NCBI GenBank assembly: GCA_036381255.1
Contig: DASVDG010000009.1
Coordinates: 1 to 33,441 of the forward strand
Length of the DNA stretch: 33,441 bases
Source: CALBZE01 sp036381255
GTDB taxonomy: Bacteria; Gemmatimonadota; Gemmatimonadetes; Longimicrobiales; RSA9
Reading direction: 5' to 3'
The notes below the pieces were generated by a model. The model saw nothing but the letters and a program-made list of their open reading frames with translations, was not told the origin of the DNA and did not search any database. Below, piece after piece: positions 1-6,910 of the stretch. Position numbers and translations under genes: made by a program. The stretch's first letter is position 1. Each line of letters begins with the position of its first letter.

Positions 1-1069
1 GAAATCCGAGCGAGGTCTGGAGTGTGAGCGCGGTACCGACCGCGTGCTTCGGCGCGACCTCGGTCACGATCGCGCTGAACTGGGCCGAGTCGGCCACGAC
101 CGCGAAACCCCATACGAGCGCGAGCGTTACGACAGCCCACGCAGGCGCATCCATGAGCCAGCCGACCGTGAGCGAACATGCGCCACTCACCAGCATCGCC
201 CAGATCGTGATGCGCTCCCGGCCCAGCCGGTCCGCCCACGCGCCGGCCAGCACAGCGCCCAGTCCACCCATCGCAATGACCAAGAAGCCGACCAGGCTCG
301 CGAGCCCCTCGGCCCCGGCCGGGTCCGCTGCCCTGCGCCCAAAGAAATCGGCAAAAAATATCGACACGAGCGACCAGGTGGCATACAACTCCCACATGTG
401 GCCGAGGTATCCTGCAGTCGCGAGGCGAGTCGGGCGGTCGCGCACGACGGCGCCCACGAGTCGCCAGGAGAACGGGCGCCGCGCGAAGGGGAACGGGCCG
501 TCCCGGTAGCCGTGCGCGACGAGGAGCGACGCGGCGATGGCGCCGCCCGATGCGGCGAGCACGACCGGCTCGAGCGCGGCGCCGCCGATCGCGCGGGTGA
601 GGTACGGCGTCGCCTTGCCCAGCGTGAGGGCGCCGACGACCGTGCCGATCGCCAGGCCGCGGCCGTCGCGGAACCACGTGGCGATCATCTTCATGGCCGG
701 CGGATACACTCCGGCCAGGAAGAGTCCGGTCAGGAAGCGGAGCGCGAGCGCGGTGCGGTACCCCGGCGCGACGACCAGCAACGCGTTCGCGACCGCGCCG
801 AGGAGTGCGGAGGCGGCGAAGTACGACCGCGCCGGGACCACGTCCGCCAGGTTGAGTAGGGCGGCGATGGCCGTCCCGGCGACGAAGCCGAGCTGAACCA
901 CGGTGGTCAGCCACGCGGCCTGCTGCGCATCCAACGCCCAGATCTCACGCAGCTGCGGCGACACCGCGCTGGCCGTGAACCACAGGGACATCCCGAAGAG
1001 CTCGGCCGTGGAGAGCAGCGCGAGGATGCGCCAGCGTCCGGCGTCGAGCGACGCGGGGTTCACTTTCAT
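1..1069 (-). CDS. MFS transporter, C-terminus cut by window edge
   Basis: Reading leftward from an ATG at 1069 gives 356 codons with no stop before the window ends, so the C-terminus is missing. The protein begins MKVNPASLDAGRWRILALLS and shows a run of hydrophobic helices: one near residues 15-35, then several Ala/Leu/Val-rich helices. A loop around residues 130-140 (TWFRDGRGLAIG) matches the G-R-G-x-A-x-G pattern common after TM4 in major facilitator proteins. A second charged loop, ADRLGRER, lies at the start of the C-terminal half. A purine-rich GGGGG about 8 nt upstream supports the start. The family is secure but the substrate is not readable. The gene lies 97 nt downstream of the iron-permease-family gene on the same strand, with no evident functional link. 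Confidence 0.8.
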   Translation of the reverse strand, partial: MKVNPASLDAGRWRILALLSTAELFGMSLWFTASAVSPQLREIWALDAQQAAWLTTVVQLGFVAGTAIAALLNLADVVPARSYFAASALLGAVANALLVVAPGYRTALALRFLTGLFLAGVYPPAMKMIATWFRDGRGLAIGTVVGALTLGKATPYLTRAIGGAALEPVVLAASGGAIAASLLVAHGYRDGPFPFARRPFSWRLVGAVVRDRPTRLATAGYLGHMWELYATWSLVSIFFADFFGRRAADPAGAEGLASLVGFLVIAMGGLGAVLAGAWADRLGRERITIWAMLVSGACSLTVGWLMDAPAWAVVTLALVWGFAVVADSAQFSAIVTEVAPKHAVGTALTLQTSLGF

Positions 1070-1166
1070 GGCCGGCCCCCGCGGAGCCGAGCCGGGCGGC
1101 CGCCGGTCGCGCACGCGCGGCGCCGGGGACGGGCGCCCGACCGAAGGCGTCTTGCGTGGCGTATGG

Positions 1167-1703
1167 CTACGCCGGCGGTGGCGTCGGCGTCCCCGAGCGC
1201 TCCGGTGCACCGCCGCCGGCCGTGTCTTCCGGTAGCGGGAGCTCCGGCCCATCCGCAGGTGGCGCGTCGGGCGCCGGGCGTGTCGCAGCGCGCGACGGCC
1301 GTGCGCCGGTCCCGCCGGTGATCGCCCGTCCGCCGTCCCGGAGCGCCCGTTCGTGGATCGCCCGGAACTCCTCGCGCAGCTCCTCCATCTCCTGGTCGGA
1401 CAGCGACTCGACCTCGACCAGGTGCTGGCGTGCGCCATCCACGCTGCGGAGCAGCTCGTCCAGCTTGAGGTGGATCGCCCGCGCGTCGCGGCTCTGCGTG
1501 TTCTGGATCACGAACACCATCAGGAACGCCACGATCGACGCGACGGTGTTCATCGTGAGCTGCCACGTATCGGAGAAGCCGACCAGAAGCCCGGAGATGC
1601 CCCAGAGGACGGTGAACACGACGGCCGTCGTGAAGACCCAGACGGACCCGAGCGTCGCCGTGGTCCGCTCGGCGAATCTGCGAAAGCGTTCCTGCATGTA
1701 CAT
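1167..1703 (-). CDS. Low-affinity iron permease family membrane protein (PF04120-like)
   Basis: The product is 178 aa and begins MYMQERFRRFAERTTATLGS. Two membrane segments (about residues 20-40 and 50-72) are joined by a short loop. The family signature follows: GFSDTWQLTMNT, then FLMVFVIQNTQSRDARAIHLKLDEL, after which comes an acidic helix and a Pro-rich tail. This core matches bacterial proteins of the 'low affinity iron permease' family. The name derives from fungal Fet4, and iron transport by the short bacterial members is not well established. The ATG at 1703 has GCGGGA just upstream; an in-frame ATG at 1697 is an alternative. The open frame continues upstream to 2006, but that stretch has no conserved content and overlaps the divergent TrkA gene. 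Confidence 0.8.
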   Translation of the reverse strand: MYMQERFRRFAERTTATLGSVWVFTTAVVFTVLWGISGLLVGFSDTWQLTMNTVASIVAFLMVFVIQNTQSRDARAIHLKLDELLRSVDGARQHLVEVESLSDQEMEELREEFRAIHERALRDGGRAITGGTGARPSRAATRPAPDAPPADGPELPLPEDTAGGGAPERSGTPTPPPA

Positions 1704-1893
1704 CGTCCCGCGAGGCGCCGCCGCTCGCGCGCGGCCCCGATCGGACCCGGTCCGGCGGACGGAGCGTTCGGGATCGCATCGGGCAGGGTGCATGCCACCG
1801 GCGGCGCTTGCATCGCGCGGCGCACGCCTCCCATCTTCCCGGCTCGGGCCGGCGCCTTGATGCCCGCGGCACGTCATCGGAGGGGAACGAGCG

Positions 1894-2559
1894 ATGCCCG
1901 TGCGCAGATTCGTCGTGATCGGCCTGGGAAACTTCGGGTCCGGCATCGTGGAGATGCTCCACGCGCACGGGCACGAGGTCATCGCCGTCGACCGCGAGCA
2001 GTCCAAGGTGGACCGGATGGCGCCGTACGCGTCGCTGGCGACCGTGGCCGATGGGACGAATCCCCGCGCCCTCGAACGTCTCGGCGCCGCCGAGGCCGAT
2101 GCCGCGATCGTCAGCCTCGGCGCGGACCTCGCCGCCAGCGTCCTGACCGTGATGGCGCTCCACGACCTCGGGGTGCAGGAGGTCTACGCCAAGGCGTTCA
2201 GCGCCGATCACGGCAAGATCCTCGACCGCCTCGGCGTGACCGAGGTCGTCCGCCCCGAGCGCGAAACCGCGTTCCGCCTCGCCCGCCGAATTTCCATGCG
2301 CCTCCTCAACTATACGCCGATCGCGCCGGGATACAGCATGCAGGAGATGCCGACGCCGGACGAGTTCATCGGAAAGACGCTCCTCGACCTGCGCCTGCCC
2401 CAGCGCTACGGCGTCGCCGTCGTCGCGATCCACGACGTGCTCCGGGACGAAACGTTCGTGGTCCCGCCCGCCGACTACGTGCTCAAGGATTCGGACACGC
2501 TCACGCTCGTGGGGAGCGACGAGTCGCTGACCGAGCTCGCGCGGCTCGCCGAGGAATAG
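1894..2559 (+). CDS. TrkA/KtrA-type potassium uptake regulatory protein (RCK_N + RCK_C)
   Basis: This 221-aa cytosolic protein has the two-domain layout of KtrA/TrkA-type regulators. Residues about 1-120 form a Rossmann RCK_N domain with the GLGNFGSG nucleotide loop near residue 10 and an acidic residue ending strand 2 (VIAVDRE), typical of NAD(H)/nucleotide binding. Residues about 135-218 form an RCK_C domain containing FIGKTLLDLRLPQRYGV and ending in VLKDSDTLTLVGSDESL. Such proteins gate a membrane K+ translocating subunit (TrkH/KtrB). No such subunit lies within this window, so the partner must be elsewhere or beyond the edges. A GGAGGGGAA sequence stands just before the ATG. The gene is divergent from the iron-permease-family gene. 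Confidence 0.9.
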   Translation: MPVRRFVVIGLGNFGSGIVEMLHAHGHEVIAVDREQSKVDRMAPYASLATVADGTNPRALERLGAAEADAAIVSLGADLAASVLTVMALHDLGVQEVYAKAFSADHGKILDRLGVTEVVRPERETAFRLARRISMRLLNYTPIAPGYSMQEMPTPDEFIGKTLLDLRLPQRYGVAVVAIHDVLRDETFVVPPADYVLKDSDTLTLVGSDESLTELARLAEE

Positions 2560-2567
2560 CCGCCGGC

Positions 2568-3395
2568 TCACGCATCGTCCGCCAGCGGGTCCCGCGTGGC
2601 CGGGTGGTTCGGCCGCGCCTCGCGCGGCGGCTTCTCGAGCTTCGGCTTGGCCGGGATGCCGAGCGCCACGACGCCCGGGCCGACGTCGCGCGTCGCGAGG
2701 CCGAACGCGCCCAGCATCGCATCGTCGGCCAGATGCACGCCGGCCAGCACCGTCGCGTGGTAGGTGACCCGCACGCCATCGCCGATCACCGTCCTCGGCG
2801 TCGTGACGTCCCGGCTCTCGGCGATGGAGTGGCTGTGGCTGTAAATGTTGGCGTAGTCGGAGATCGAGACGCGGTCGCCGAGCACGATCCCGCCGCGGTC
2901 GTCGAGCAGGACGTGGCGGTGGACGACGACGTCGTCGCCGACCTCCATGTTGTAGCCGAACGAGAACTTCACGAACTGGAAGCACTTGAAGTTCCGGCCG
3001 CAGCGCCGGAAGATGTGCGGGGCGAGGATCCTGCGGAAGCGGACGCCGAGCTCGATGTTCTCGCCGAGCGGGCTCTTGTCGAACATCTCCCACAGCCAGA
3101 GCAGCGGCTTCACGCGCGCGAAGCGCTCGACGTCCGTCTCGGCGTAGTACTCGGGCTCGAGCGTGACGTTGCGCGGGTCCATCTGGAGCAGCGCGATGCG
3201 CGTCGCCTCGGGAAGCTCCCGGGCGTCGGCGTCCCGCAACTCCGGGTAATAGAGCTCCGTCAGGATGCGCCGGCAGAGGTCGTTGCGGTCGCACGCCGGG
3301 TCGCCGAGTTCTTCGGCGATCGCGCCCAGCCACCGGTCGTACGCACGGCCGGCCGCCTCCGCGACCGGGACCCGCCGGAGTGGAAGGAATGCCAT
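2568..3395 (-). CDS. Hexapeptide-repeat (left-handed beta-helix) acyltransferase
   Basis: The 275-aa product has an alpha-helical N-terminal half (residues about 1-125) followed by a left-handed beta-helix region built of hexapeptide repeats. Visible repeats include MEVGDDVVVHRHVLLDD, IVLGDRVSISDYANIYSHSHS and TVIGDGVRVTYHATVLAGVHLADDAMLGAFG. The sequence then closes with VVALGIPAKP, the usual end of CysE/NodL/LacA-type acetyltransferases. The HSHS stretch is a candidate catalytic or binding histidine site. The acceptor substrate cannot be told. The start at 3395 is preceded by GAGGGGGGCGTG, a strong ribosome site; the frame stays open to 3470, but that extension lacks conservation-like content and lies in the predicted 5' leader. 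The gene has its own promoter (3460-3489) and is divergent from the porin/flavin cluster. Confidence 0.85.
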   Translation of the reverse strand: MAFLPLRRVPVAEAAGRAYDRWLGAIAEELGDPACDRNDLCRRILTELYYPELRDADARELPEATRIALLQMDPRNVTLEPEYYAETDVERFARVKPLLWLWEMFDKSPLGENIELGVRFRRILAPHIFRRCGRNFKCFQFVKFSFGYNMEVGDDVVVHRHVLLDDRGGIVLGDRVSISDYANIYSHSHSIAESRDVTTPRTVIGDGVRVTYHATVLAGVHLADDAMLGAFGLATRDVGPGVVALGIPAKPKLEKPPREARPNHPATRDPLADDA

Positions 3396-3431
3396 CACGC
3401 CCCCCTCGGTTCCACCACACGCGCCACCGCC

Positions 3432-3450
3432 GGATCGACGACGTCGATCC
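3432..3450. promoter_or_regulatory. Inverted repeat in acyltransferase leader (operator or 5' stem-loop)
   Basis: GGATCGAC and GTCGATCC are perfect 8-bp arms separated by GAC. The repeat starts within a few bases of the predicted transcription start of the leftward acyltransferase gene and about 37 nt before its ATG. It could be a repressor site or a stem-loop at the RNA 5' end; the sequence does not decide between these. Confidence 0.4.
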
Positions 3451-3459
3451 GCGTCGAGC

Positions 3460-3489
3460 AACCTAGGCACGGCGCCTCGCGGGTGTCAA
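3460..3489 (-). promoter_or_regulatory. Predicted promoter of the acyltransferase gene
   Basis: On the minus strand an exact TTGACA (3489-3484) is followed after 18 nt by TAGGTT (3465-3460). The -10 element is weak (3 of 6 to consensus) but the -35 is perfect. The start point would be near 3453, giving a leader of about 60 nt. Confidence 0.45.
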
Positions 3490-3556
3490 CGAGATCCCGC
3501 CGATACCCCTACCCGCACGAATCCCCGGTCGTCGGCGCGGGTTCCGTGTTCGCGTC

Positions 3557-3585
3557 TTGACACCGGCCGTGCGGGGTGGTATATG
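3557..3585 (+). promoter_or_regulatory. Strong sigma70-type promoter of the porin/flavin cluster
   Basis: TTGACA (3557-3562), a 17-nt spacer and TATATG (3580-3585) form a near-consensus housekeeping promoter, one of the best matches in the window. The start point is expected at about 3591-3592, directly at the Fur-like box. Confidence 0.7.
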
Positions 3586-3593
3586 GGTGCGAT

Positions 3594-3608
3594 TGAGATT
3601 CATTCTCA
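3594..3608. promoter_or_regulatory. Fur-like operator at the cluster start point
   Basis: TGAGATTCATTCTCA is a 7-1-7 inverted repeat with a single mismatched pair. It closely resembles Fur boxes of the TGAGAAT-N-ATTCTCA type. It lies immediately downstream of the -10 element and overlaps the predicted start point, a classic position for repression. The regulator is inferred from the motif only; another metal-responsive Fur-family protein (Zur, Mur) is possible. Confidence 0.55.
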
Positions 3609-3642
3609 TCCGCGGCGGGCGTGTGCCCGCGGCGGTGGACCC

Positions 3643-5010
3643 ATGAACCATGGAGGAATGGTGCGGAAGATGAGCCGAGGCCGGCAGGTTCTGGCGGCCC
3701 TGATGATCGCGATGTTCGGCGGGGCGACGGGTGCGGCGGCGCAGCAGGCGCCCGATTCGCTCGCGGCGGAGCTGCTGCGGCGGCTGGAGGCGTTGGAGCT
3801 GCAGCTGGCGGAGCAGCGGGCGGAGCTGGAGCGGCAGGCGGCGTTGGCGATGGAGGCGGAGGCGTTGGCCGAGAAGGGGGCCGAGGCGGATTCGGCGGCG
3901 GTGGATCAGAGGCAGCGGCAGGTGTCGGGGATCTACGGTCGTCCGTTCGTGCGGCGGTTCGGGAGCGGCACGGCGCTCGGCGGGTACGTGGACCTGGAGT
4001 TGGAGGCCGATCTCGAGACGGATGCCGTATCGTTCGACCAGCATCGGTTCATTCCGTTCATCTTCGCGGAGATCACGGACCGGATCCACTTTGGGAGGGA
4101 GCTGGAGTTCGAGCACGGAGCGGAGGAGATCGCCGTCGAATTCGCGGCGCTCGACATCGCGTTCGAGGAGTGGCTGAACGTGCGTGGCGGGATCGTGCTG
4201 TCGCCGCTGGGGAAGTTCAACCTGATCCACGATTCGCCGGTGAACGACCTGACGGACCGGCCGCTGGTGGACCGGGCGATCATCCCGACGACGTTGTCGG
4301 AGGCGGGGCTGGGGGTGTTCGGCACGGTGTATCCCTCCGAGCTGTCGGTGCTGACGTATGAGGCGTACCTGGTGAACGGCTTCGACGAGGGGCTGGTCTT
4401 CGACGGCGAGTCGCTTCGCGGGACGGCGGATGTCCGTGCGGGTCGCGGGAGCCAGGGGGGTGACAACAACGCGAATAAGGCGCTGGTGGCGCGGCTCGGC
4501 TACTCGCCGTTCCTGGGGCTCGAGGTCGGCGGTTCGATCCACACGGGCGTGTACGCGCCGACGGACGGTCTGGTCGTCGACGGCACCCGCCTGCTGGCGG
4601 GGGACGAGCGGCTCACGATCGTGGCGCTGGACGGGATCTTCAACCGGGGTCCGTTCGAGGTGCTGGGCGAGTACGCGCGCGCCACGCTCGACGCGCCGAA
4701 GGGCGCCCCGGCGTTCGCGACCACGCAGCAGGGCTACTACGTGCAGGGGAACTACCACTTCGGCCACGGCCTGGTGCCGCACTTCGACAACTCGGTGTTC
4801 ACCGCCGCGGTCCGCTGGGATGCGGTGGACTACGACGCCGAGCGCGAGGGTCTCGGCGCGCAGCGCCTGACGTTCGGGCTGAACTGGCGCCCGGTCGAGG
4901 AGACGGTCTTCAAGCTGGACCTGTTGAACGACTGGACGCTGGCCGCCGATACTGGCGAGCGGAGCGACGTACGCCGTCGCATCTTCTTCTCGCTGGCGAC
5001 GTACTTCTAA
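3643..5010 (+). CDS. Outer-membrane porin-like beta-barrel protein with N-terminal coiled coil
   Basis: About 455 aa. A signal peptide (hydrophobic stretch QVLAALMIAMFGGATG, cleavage near AAAQQ) is followed by a Leu/Glu/Gln-rich heptad region of roughly 60 residues, a likely periplasmic coiled coil. The remainder is a series of alternating amphipathic strands, for example ALGGYVDLELEADLET and RLTFGLNWRPVEETVFKLDL, ending in SLATYF. A C-terminal Phe is the outer-membrane barrel insertion signal. The layout resembles phosphate-selective or other Gram-negative porins; specificity is unknown. ATG codons at 3643, 3658 and 3670 are all in frame. GGTGGA precedes the first, while GGAGGA at 3652-3657 could serve only the third, with a long spacer, so the start is uncertain by up to nine residues. 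It is the first gene behind a strong promoter with a Fur-like box. Confidence 0.8.
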   Translation: MNHGGMVRKMSRGRQVLAALMIAMFGGATGAAAQQAPDSLAAELLRRLEALELQLAEQRAELERQAALAMEAEALAEKGAEADSAAVDQRQRQVSGIYGRPFVRRFGSGTALGGYVDLELEADLETDAVSFDQHRFIPFIFAEITDRIHFGRELEFEHGAEEIAVEFAALDIAFEEWLNVRGGIVLSPLGKFNLIHDSPVNDLTDRPLVDRAIIPTTLSEAGLGVFGTVYPSELSVLTYEAYLVNGFDEGLVFDGESLRGTADVRAGRGSQGGDNNANKALVARLGYSPFLGLEVGGSIHTGVYAPTDGLVVDGTRLLAGDERLTIVALDGIFNRGPFEVLGEYARATLDAPKGAPAFATTQQGYYVQGNYHFGHGLVPHFDNSVFTAAVRWDAVDYDAEREGLGAQRLTFGLNWRPVEETVFKLDLLNDWTLAADTGERSDVRRRIFFSLATYF

Positions 5011-5023
5011 ACGCGAGGGGCAC

Positions 5024-5073
5024 GGCCGCGGGGCGCGGGCAGTCCGACGATCGGACGCCCGTGCCCCGCGGCC
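5024..5073 (+). terminator. Long GC-rich hairpin between porin and first 4-TM gene (attenuator or mRNA stabiliser)
   Basis: A 17-bp stem (5024-5040 with 5057-5073, one G.U pair) stacks through a single bulged A (5041) on a 6-bp stem GTCCGA/TCGGAC closed by CGA. The total is 23 pairs in 50 nt. No T-run follows, so it may be a partial or Rho-assisted terminator, or a stem protecting the porin mRNA 3' end. It starts 13 nt after the porin stop. Confidence 0.55.
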
Positions 5074-5105
5074 AGCGCCGCCGAGCTGGAGATGCGGAGG
5101 AACAC

Positions 5106-5618
5106 ATGCTCACGCTCCACCGGCTCAATCCGGGGTACCGGCTGCTCTATTCCGGCGTGCTGGTCTTCATGACGATGGGCACCGCGGCGCATGCGTTGCA
5201 CCAGCACGCGCGCGCCGGGATCGCGCCGTCGGACATCTCCGCGTGGTACCGCGGCAACGCCGACGACCCGGAGGCCACGCTCCTGCTGTTCCCGCGGTCC
5301 TTCGAGGAAGTGCTGGGCGACGCCTGCCTCGCCCTCACCTCCTACACGCTGGCGCTCGTGATCTTCGGCACGATCCTCTACCGCAGCGACGCCCGGCCCG
5401 GCGTTCGCGCGGCGCTCGTGGGTGGCTACGGCGCGGCCGGCATCTTGGCCGCCTGCGCGCCGTTGCTCGTTCGCTACGCATCAGCCGCGTTCGCATGGCT
5501 CGACGCCGCCGCGCTGCTCGCGCTCCCCGTCGTCGCCCTCGCCATGACCGTCGTGGCGATGCACGACATGTGGCGCCGCCGGGACTCCGGTCTGCGGATG
5601 GACCCGCGACCCGTGTGA
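5106..5618 (+). CDS. Four-helix membrane protein, paralogue of the 6371-6910 product; function unknown
   Basis: The product is 170 aa. Four membrane segments can be drawn at about residues 12-32, 70-91, 98-121 and 126-152. An external loop carries HALHQH (residues 29-34), WYRGN (47-51) and a LLLF motif (59-62). The protein shares WYxGN, LLF, E-x-L-x-D, a P-x-L-x-R-Y-x-S-x-A-F segment and overall length with the product of 6371-6910, so the two are paralogues. It lacks the His residues that the other copy has at the start of TM2. GGAGGA four nt before the ATG at 5106 fixes the start. It lies in the Fur-box cluster between porin and FMN-binding protein, suggesting a membrane part of a redox or iron system. 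I do not recognise a named family. Confidence 0.75.
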   Translation: MLTLHRLNPGYRLLYSGVLVFMTMGTAAHALHQHARAGIAPSDISAWYRGNADDPEATLLLFPRSFEEVLGDACLALTSYTLALVIFGTILYRSDARPGVRAALVGGYGAAGILAACAPLLVRYASAAFAWLDAAALLALPVVALAMTVVAMHDMWRRRDSGLRMDPRPV

Positions 5619-5744
5619 TCCTGTCCTGGGTGCCCGCCGGCGCGCCTGACGGCCGGATCGCCGTGGGCCCGGCCCTTGCGGCCGGCGCGGTGGCATTTCT
5701 AGACTGAGACTCGGTCTCAACCAACCCCTGGAGCTCGAAGCCGT
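5619..5744 (+). promoter_or_regulatory. Intergenic segment with possible internal promoter
   Basis: This 126-nt gap is the longest within the cluster. TTGCGG (5676-5681) and TAGACT (5700-5705) with an 18-nt spacer form a weak promoter candidate that would separately transcribe the FMN-binding, second 4-TM and apbE genes. Confidence 0.3.
5705..5719. promoter_or_regulatory. Second Fur-like inverted repeat
   Basis: TGAGACTCGGTCTCA has perfect 6-bp arms around TCG and is identical at 12 of 15 positions to the box at 3594-3608. It lies about 25 nt before the FMN-binding gene and overlaps the weak internal -10. No other such pair of arms was seen in the window. Confidence 0.45.
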
Positions 5745-6374
5745 ATGCGCTGGATACGGGCCTGGATGCCGTTGATGTCGTTGGCCGCACTGGTGCTCTG
5801 GCCGGTGCGGGCGGACGCGCAGGCGGCCGGTGAGGCGGACGATGACGTGCAGGTGCTGCTCACGACGGCGGAGGCGCTGCGGGAGATCTTCCCGGATGCG
5901 GCCGGCGTGGTCGAGCAGCACTGGCGGCCGACGGCGGCCGAGCGGTCGGCGCTCGCGGAGCGGCTGGGGCGCGGGTTGTACGAGCCGGACTACCGGTTCC
6001 TGCTGGTCTACGACCGATCGCGGCGCTTCCTGGGCTACGCGCTGGTGACGGAAGAGCGGGGGAAGTACCGGCCGATCACGTTCATGGTGGGCGTGACACC
6101 GGCGCAGGCGGTGAAGGATGCGGCGGTGATGGTGTACCGGGAGAGCCGGGGCGGGGAGGTGCGGCGCAAGCGGTTCCTGGTGCAGTACCGGGGGAAGACG
6201 CTGGACGATCCGATCCGGATCAACCGGGACATCATCAACGTGAGCGGGGCGACGATCTCGGTGCGGTCCATGAACGCCGGCGTGCGCAAGGTGCTGGCGC
6301 TGGTGGCTGCCGCGTTCGCCGGCGGCGCGCCGGCGGCGCCGGCGGAGCTCCAGCCGGTTGAGAACGTGCGGTGA
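5745..6374 (+). CDS. Exported FMN-binding-domain protein with flavinylation motif
   Basis: The product is 209 aa. A signal peptide (hydrophobic MPLMSLAALVLW, cleavage near RADAQA) directs export. The mature part has the FMN_bind (PF04205-like) layout. A strand pair around YRFLLVYDRSRRFLGYALV and KYRPITFMVGV is followed near the end by NVSGATISVRS (residues 165-175). SGAT is the ApbE substrate motif known from NqrC and RnfG, in which Thr (here Thr170) receives FMN through a phosphoester bond. The Asp usually three residues before the Ser is Ile164 here, with Asp162 nearby. The apbE gene two genes downstream makes covalent flavinylation very likely. The stop overlaps the next start by 4 nt (GTGA). 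Expected location is the periplasm, as a one- or two-electron carrier. Confidence 0.85.
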   Translation: MRWIRAWMPLMSLAALVLWPVRADAQAAGEADDDVQVLLTTAEALREIFPDAAGVVEQHWRPTAAERSALAERLGRGLYEPDYRFLLVYDRSRRFLGYALVTEERGKYRPITFMVGVTPAQAVKDAAVMVYRESRGGEVRRKRFLVQYRGKTLDDPIRINRDIINVSGATISVRSMNAGVRKVLALVAAAFAGGAPAAPAELQPVENVR

Positions 6375-6910
6375 CGCAGTTCTACACGTACCGGGGCTAC
6401 TCGCTGCGCCGCGCGGCGCGGCCGACGAAGGTGCTGCTCACGGCCTTCCTGGTGGCGGTCGCGCTCGCGGTGGCGGTTGGGGTGGTCAACTACCGGGTCC
6501 GGACGGGGCTGGTGCCGAGCGGCGCGGCGACGTGGTACCTCGGCAACGAGGGGGCGGTCGGCGGCGATGCCCCGCTCCTCTTCGAGAAGACGCCGCTCGA
6601 GCTGCTGGATGCCACGCACCCCCACCTGTTCGGCCAGGCGTTCCTCTTCTTTATCCTCTGCCACATCTTCGCGCTGGTCCCGGTACGCCCGCGATTCAAG
6701 ATGACGGTCTACCTCGGGGCGTACGGGAGCGTGGTCGTGGACGCCGCCGCGCCGTGGCTGATCCGCTACGTGTCCCCGGCGTTCGGCTACCTCCAGGTGG
6801 CCGGCACCGCGGTGATGGTGGCGACCTTCCTGATCCTGGTGCTCCTCCCGCTCAGGGAGCTGTGGTTCGTGCGCAAGGACGCGCGCGAGCGGCACCCGGT
6901 GGAGGTGTGA
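6371..6910 (+). CDS. Four-helix membrane protein with candidate heme/metal histidines
   Basis: The product is 179 aa, starting at a GTG that overlaps the previous stop. Membrane segments lie at about residues 20-40, 87-105, 112-133 and 140-162. WYLGN (55-59) and LLF (69-71) are shared with the paralogue at 5106-5618. Unlike that copy, it has His83 and His85 just before TM2 and His98 within it (ATHPHLF...FILCHIF). These could bind heme b or a metal. The surrounding genes encode a flavinylated periplasmic protein and ApbE, so a role carrying electrons across the inner membrane to the flavin domain is plausible but inferred. The stop overlaps the apbE start by 4 nt, indicating tight translational coupling. 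No named family is recognised. Confidence 0.75.
   Translation: MTQFYTYRGYSLRRAARPTKVLLTAFLVAVALAVAVGVVNYRVRTGLVPSGAATWYLGNEGAVGGDAPLLFEKTPLELLDATHPHLFGQAFLFFILCHIFALVPVRPRFKMTVYLGAYGSVVVDAAAPWLIRYVSPAFGYLQVAGTAVMVATFLILVLLPLRELWFVRKDARERHPVEV

Noticed and set aside
1167..1703. Functional link of the iron-permease-family gene to the Fur-box cluster
   Set aside because: It lies about 1.9 kb away on the other strand, has no Fur-like box in its upstream region, and iron transport by short bacterial members is unproven.
1066..3420. Long minus-strand open frame across the iron-permease, TrkA and acyltransferase genes
   Set aside because: It is out of frame with three recognisable proteins and has a shadow-like composition.
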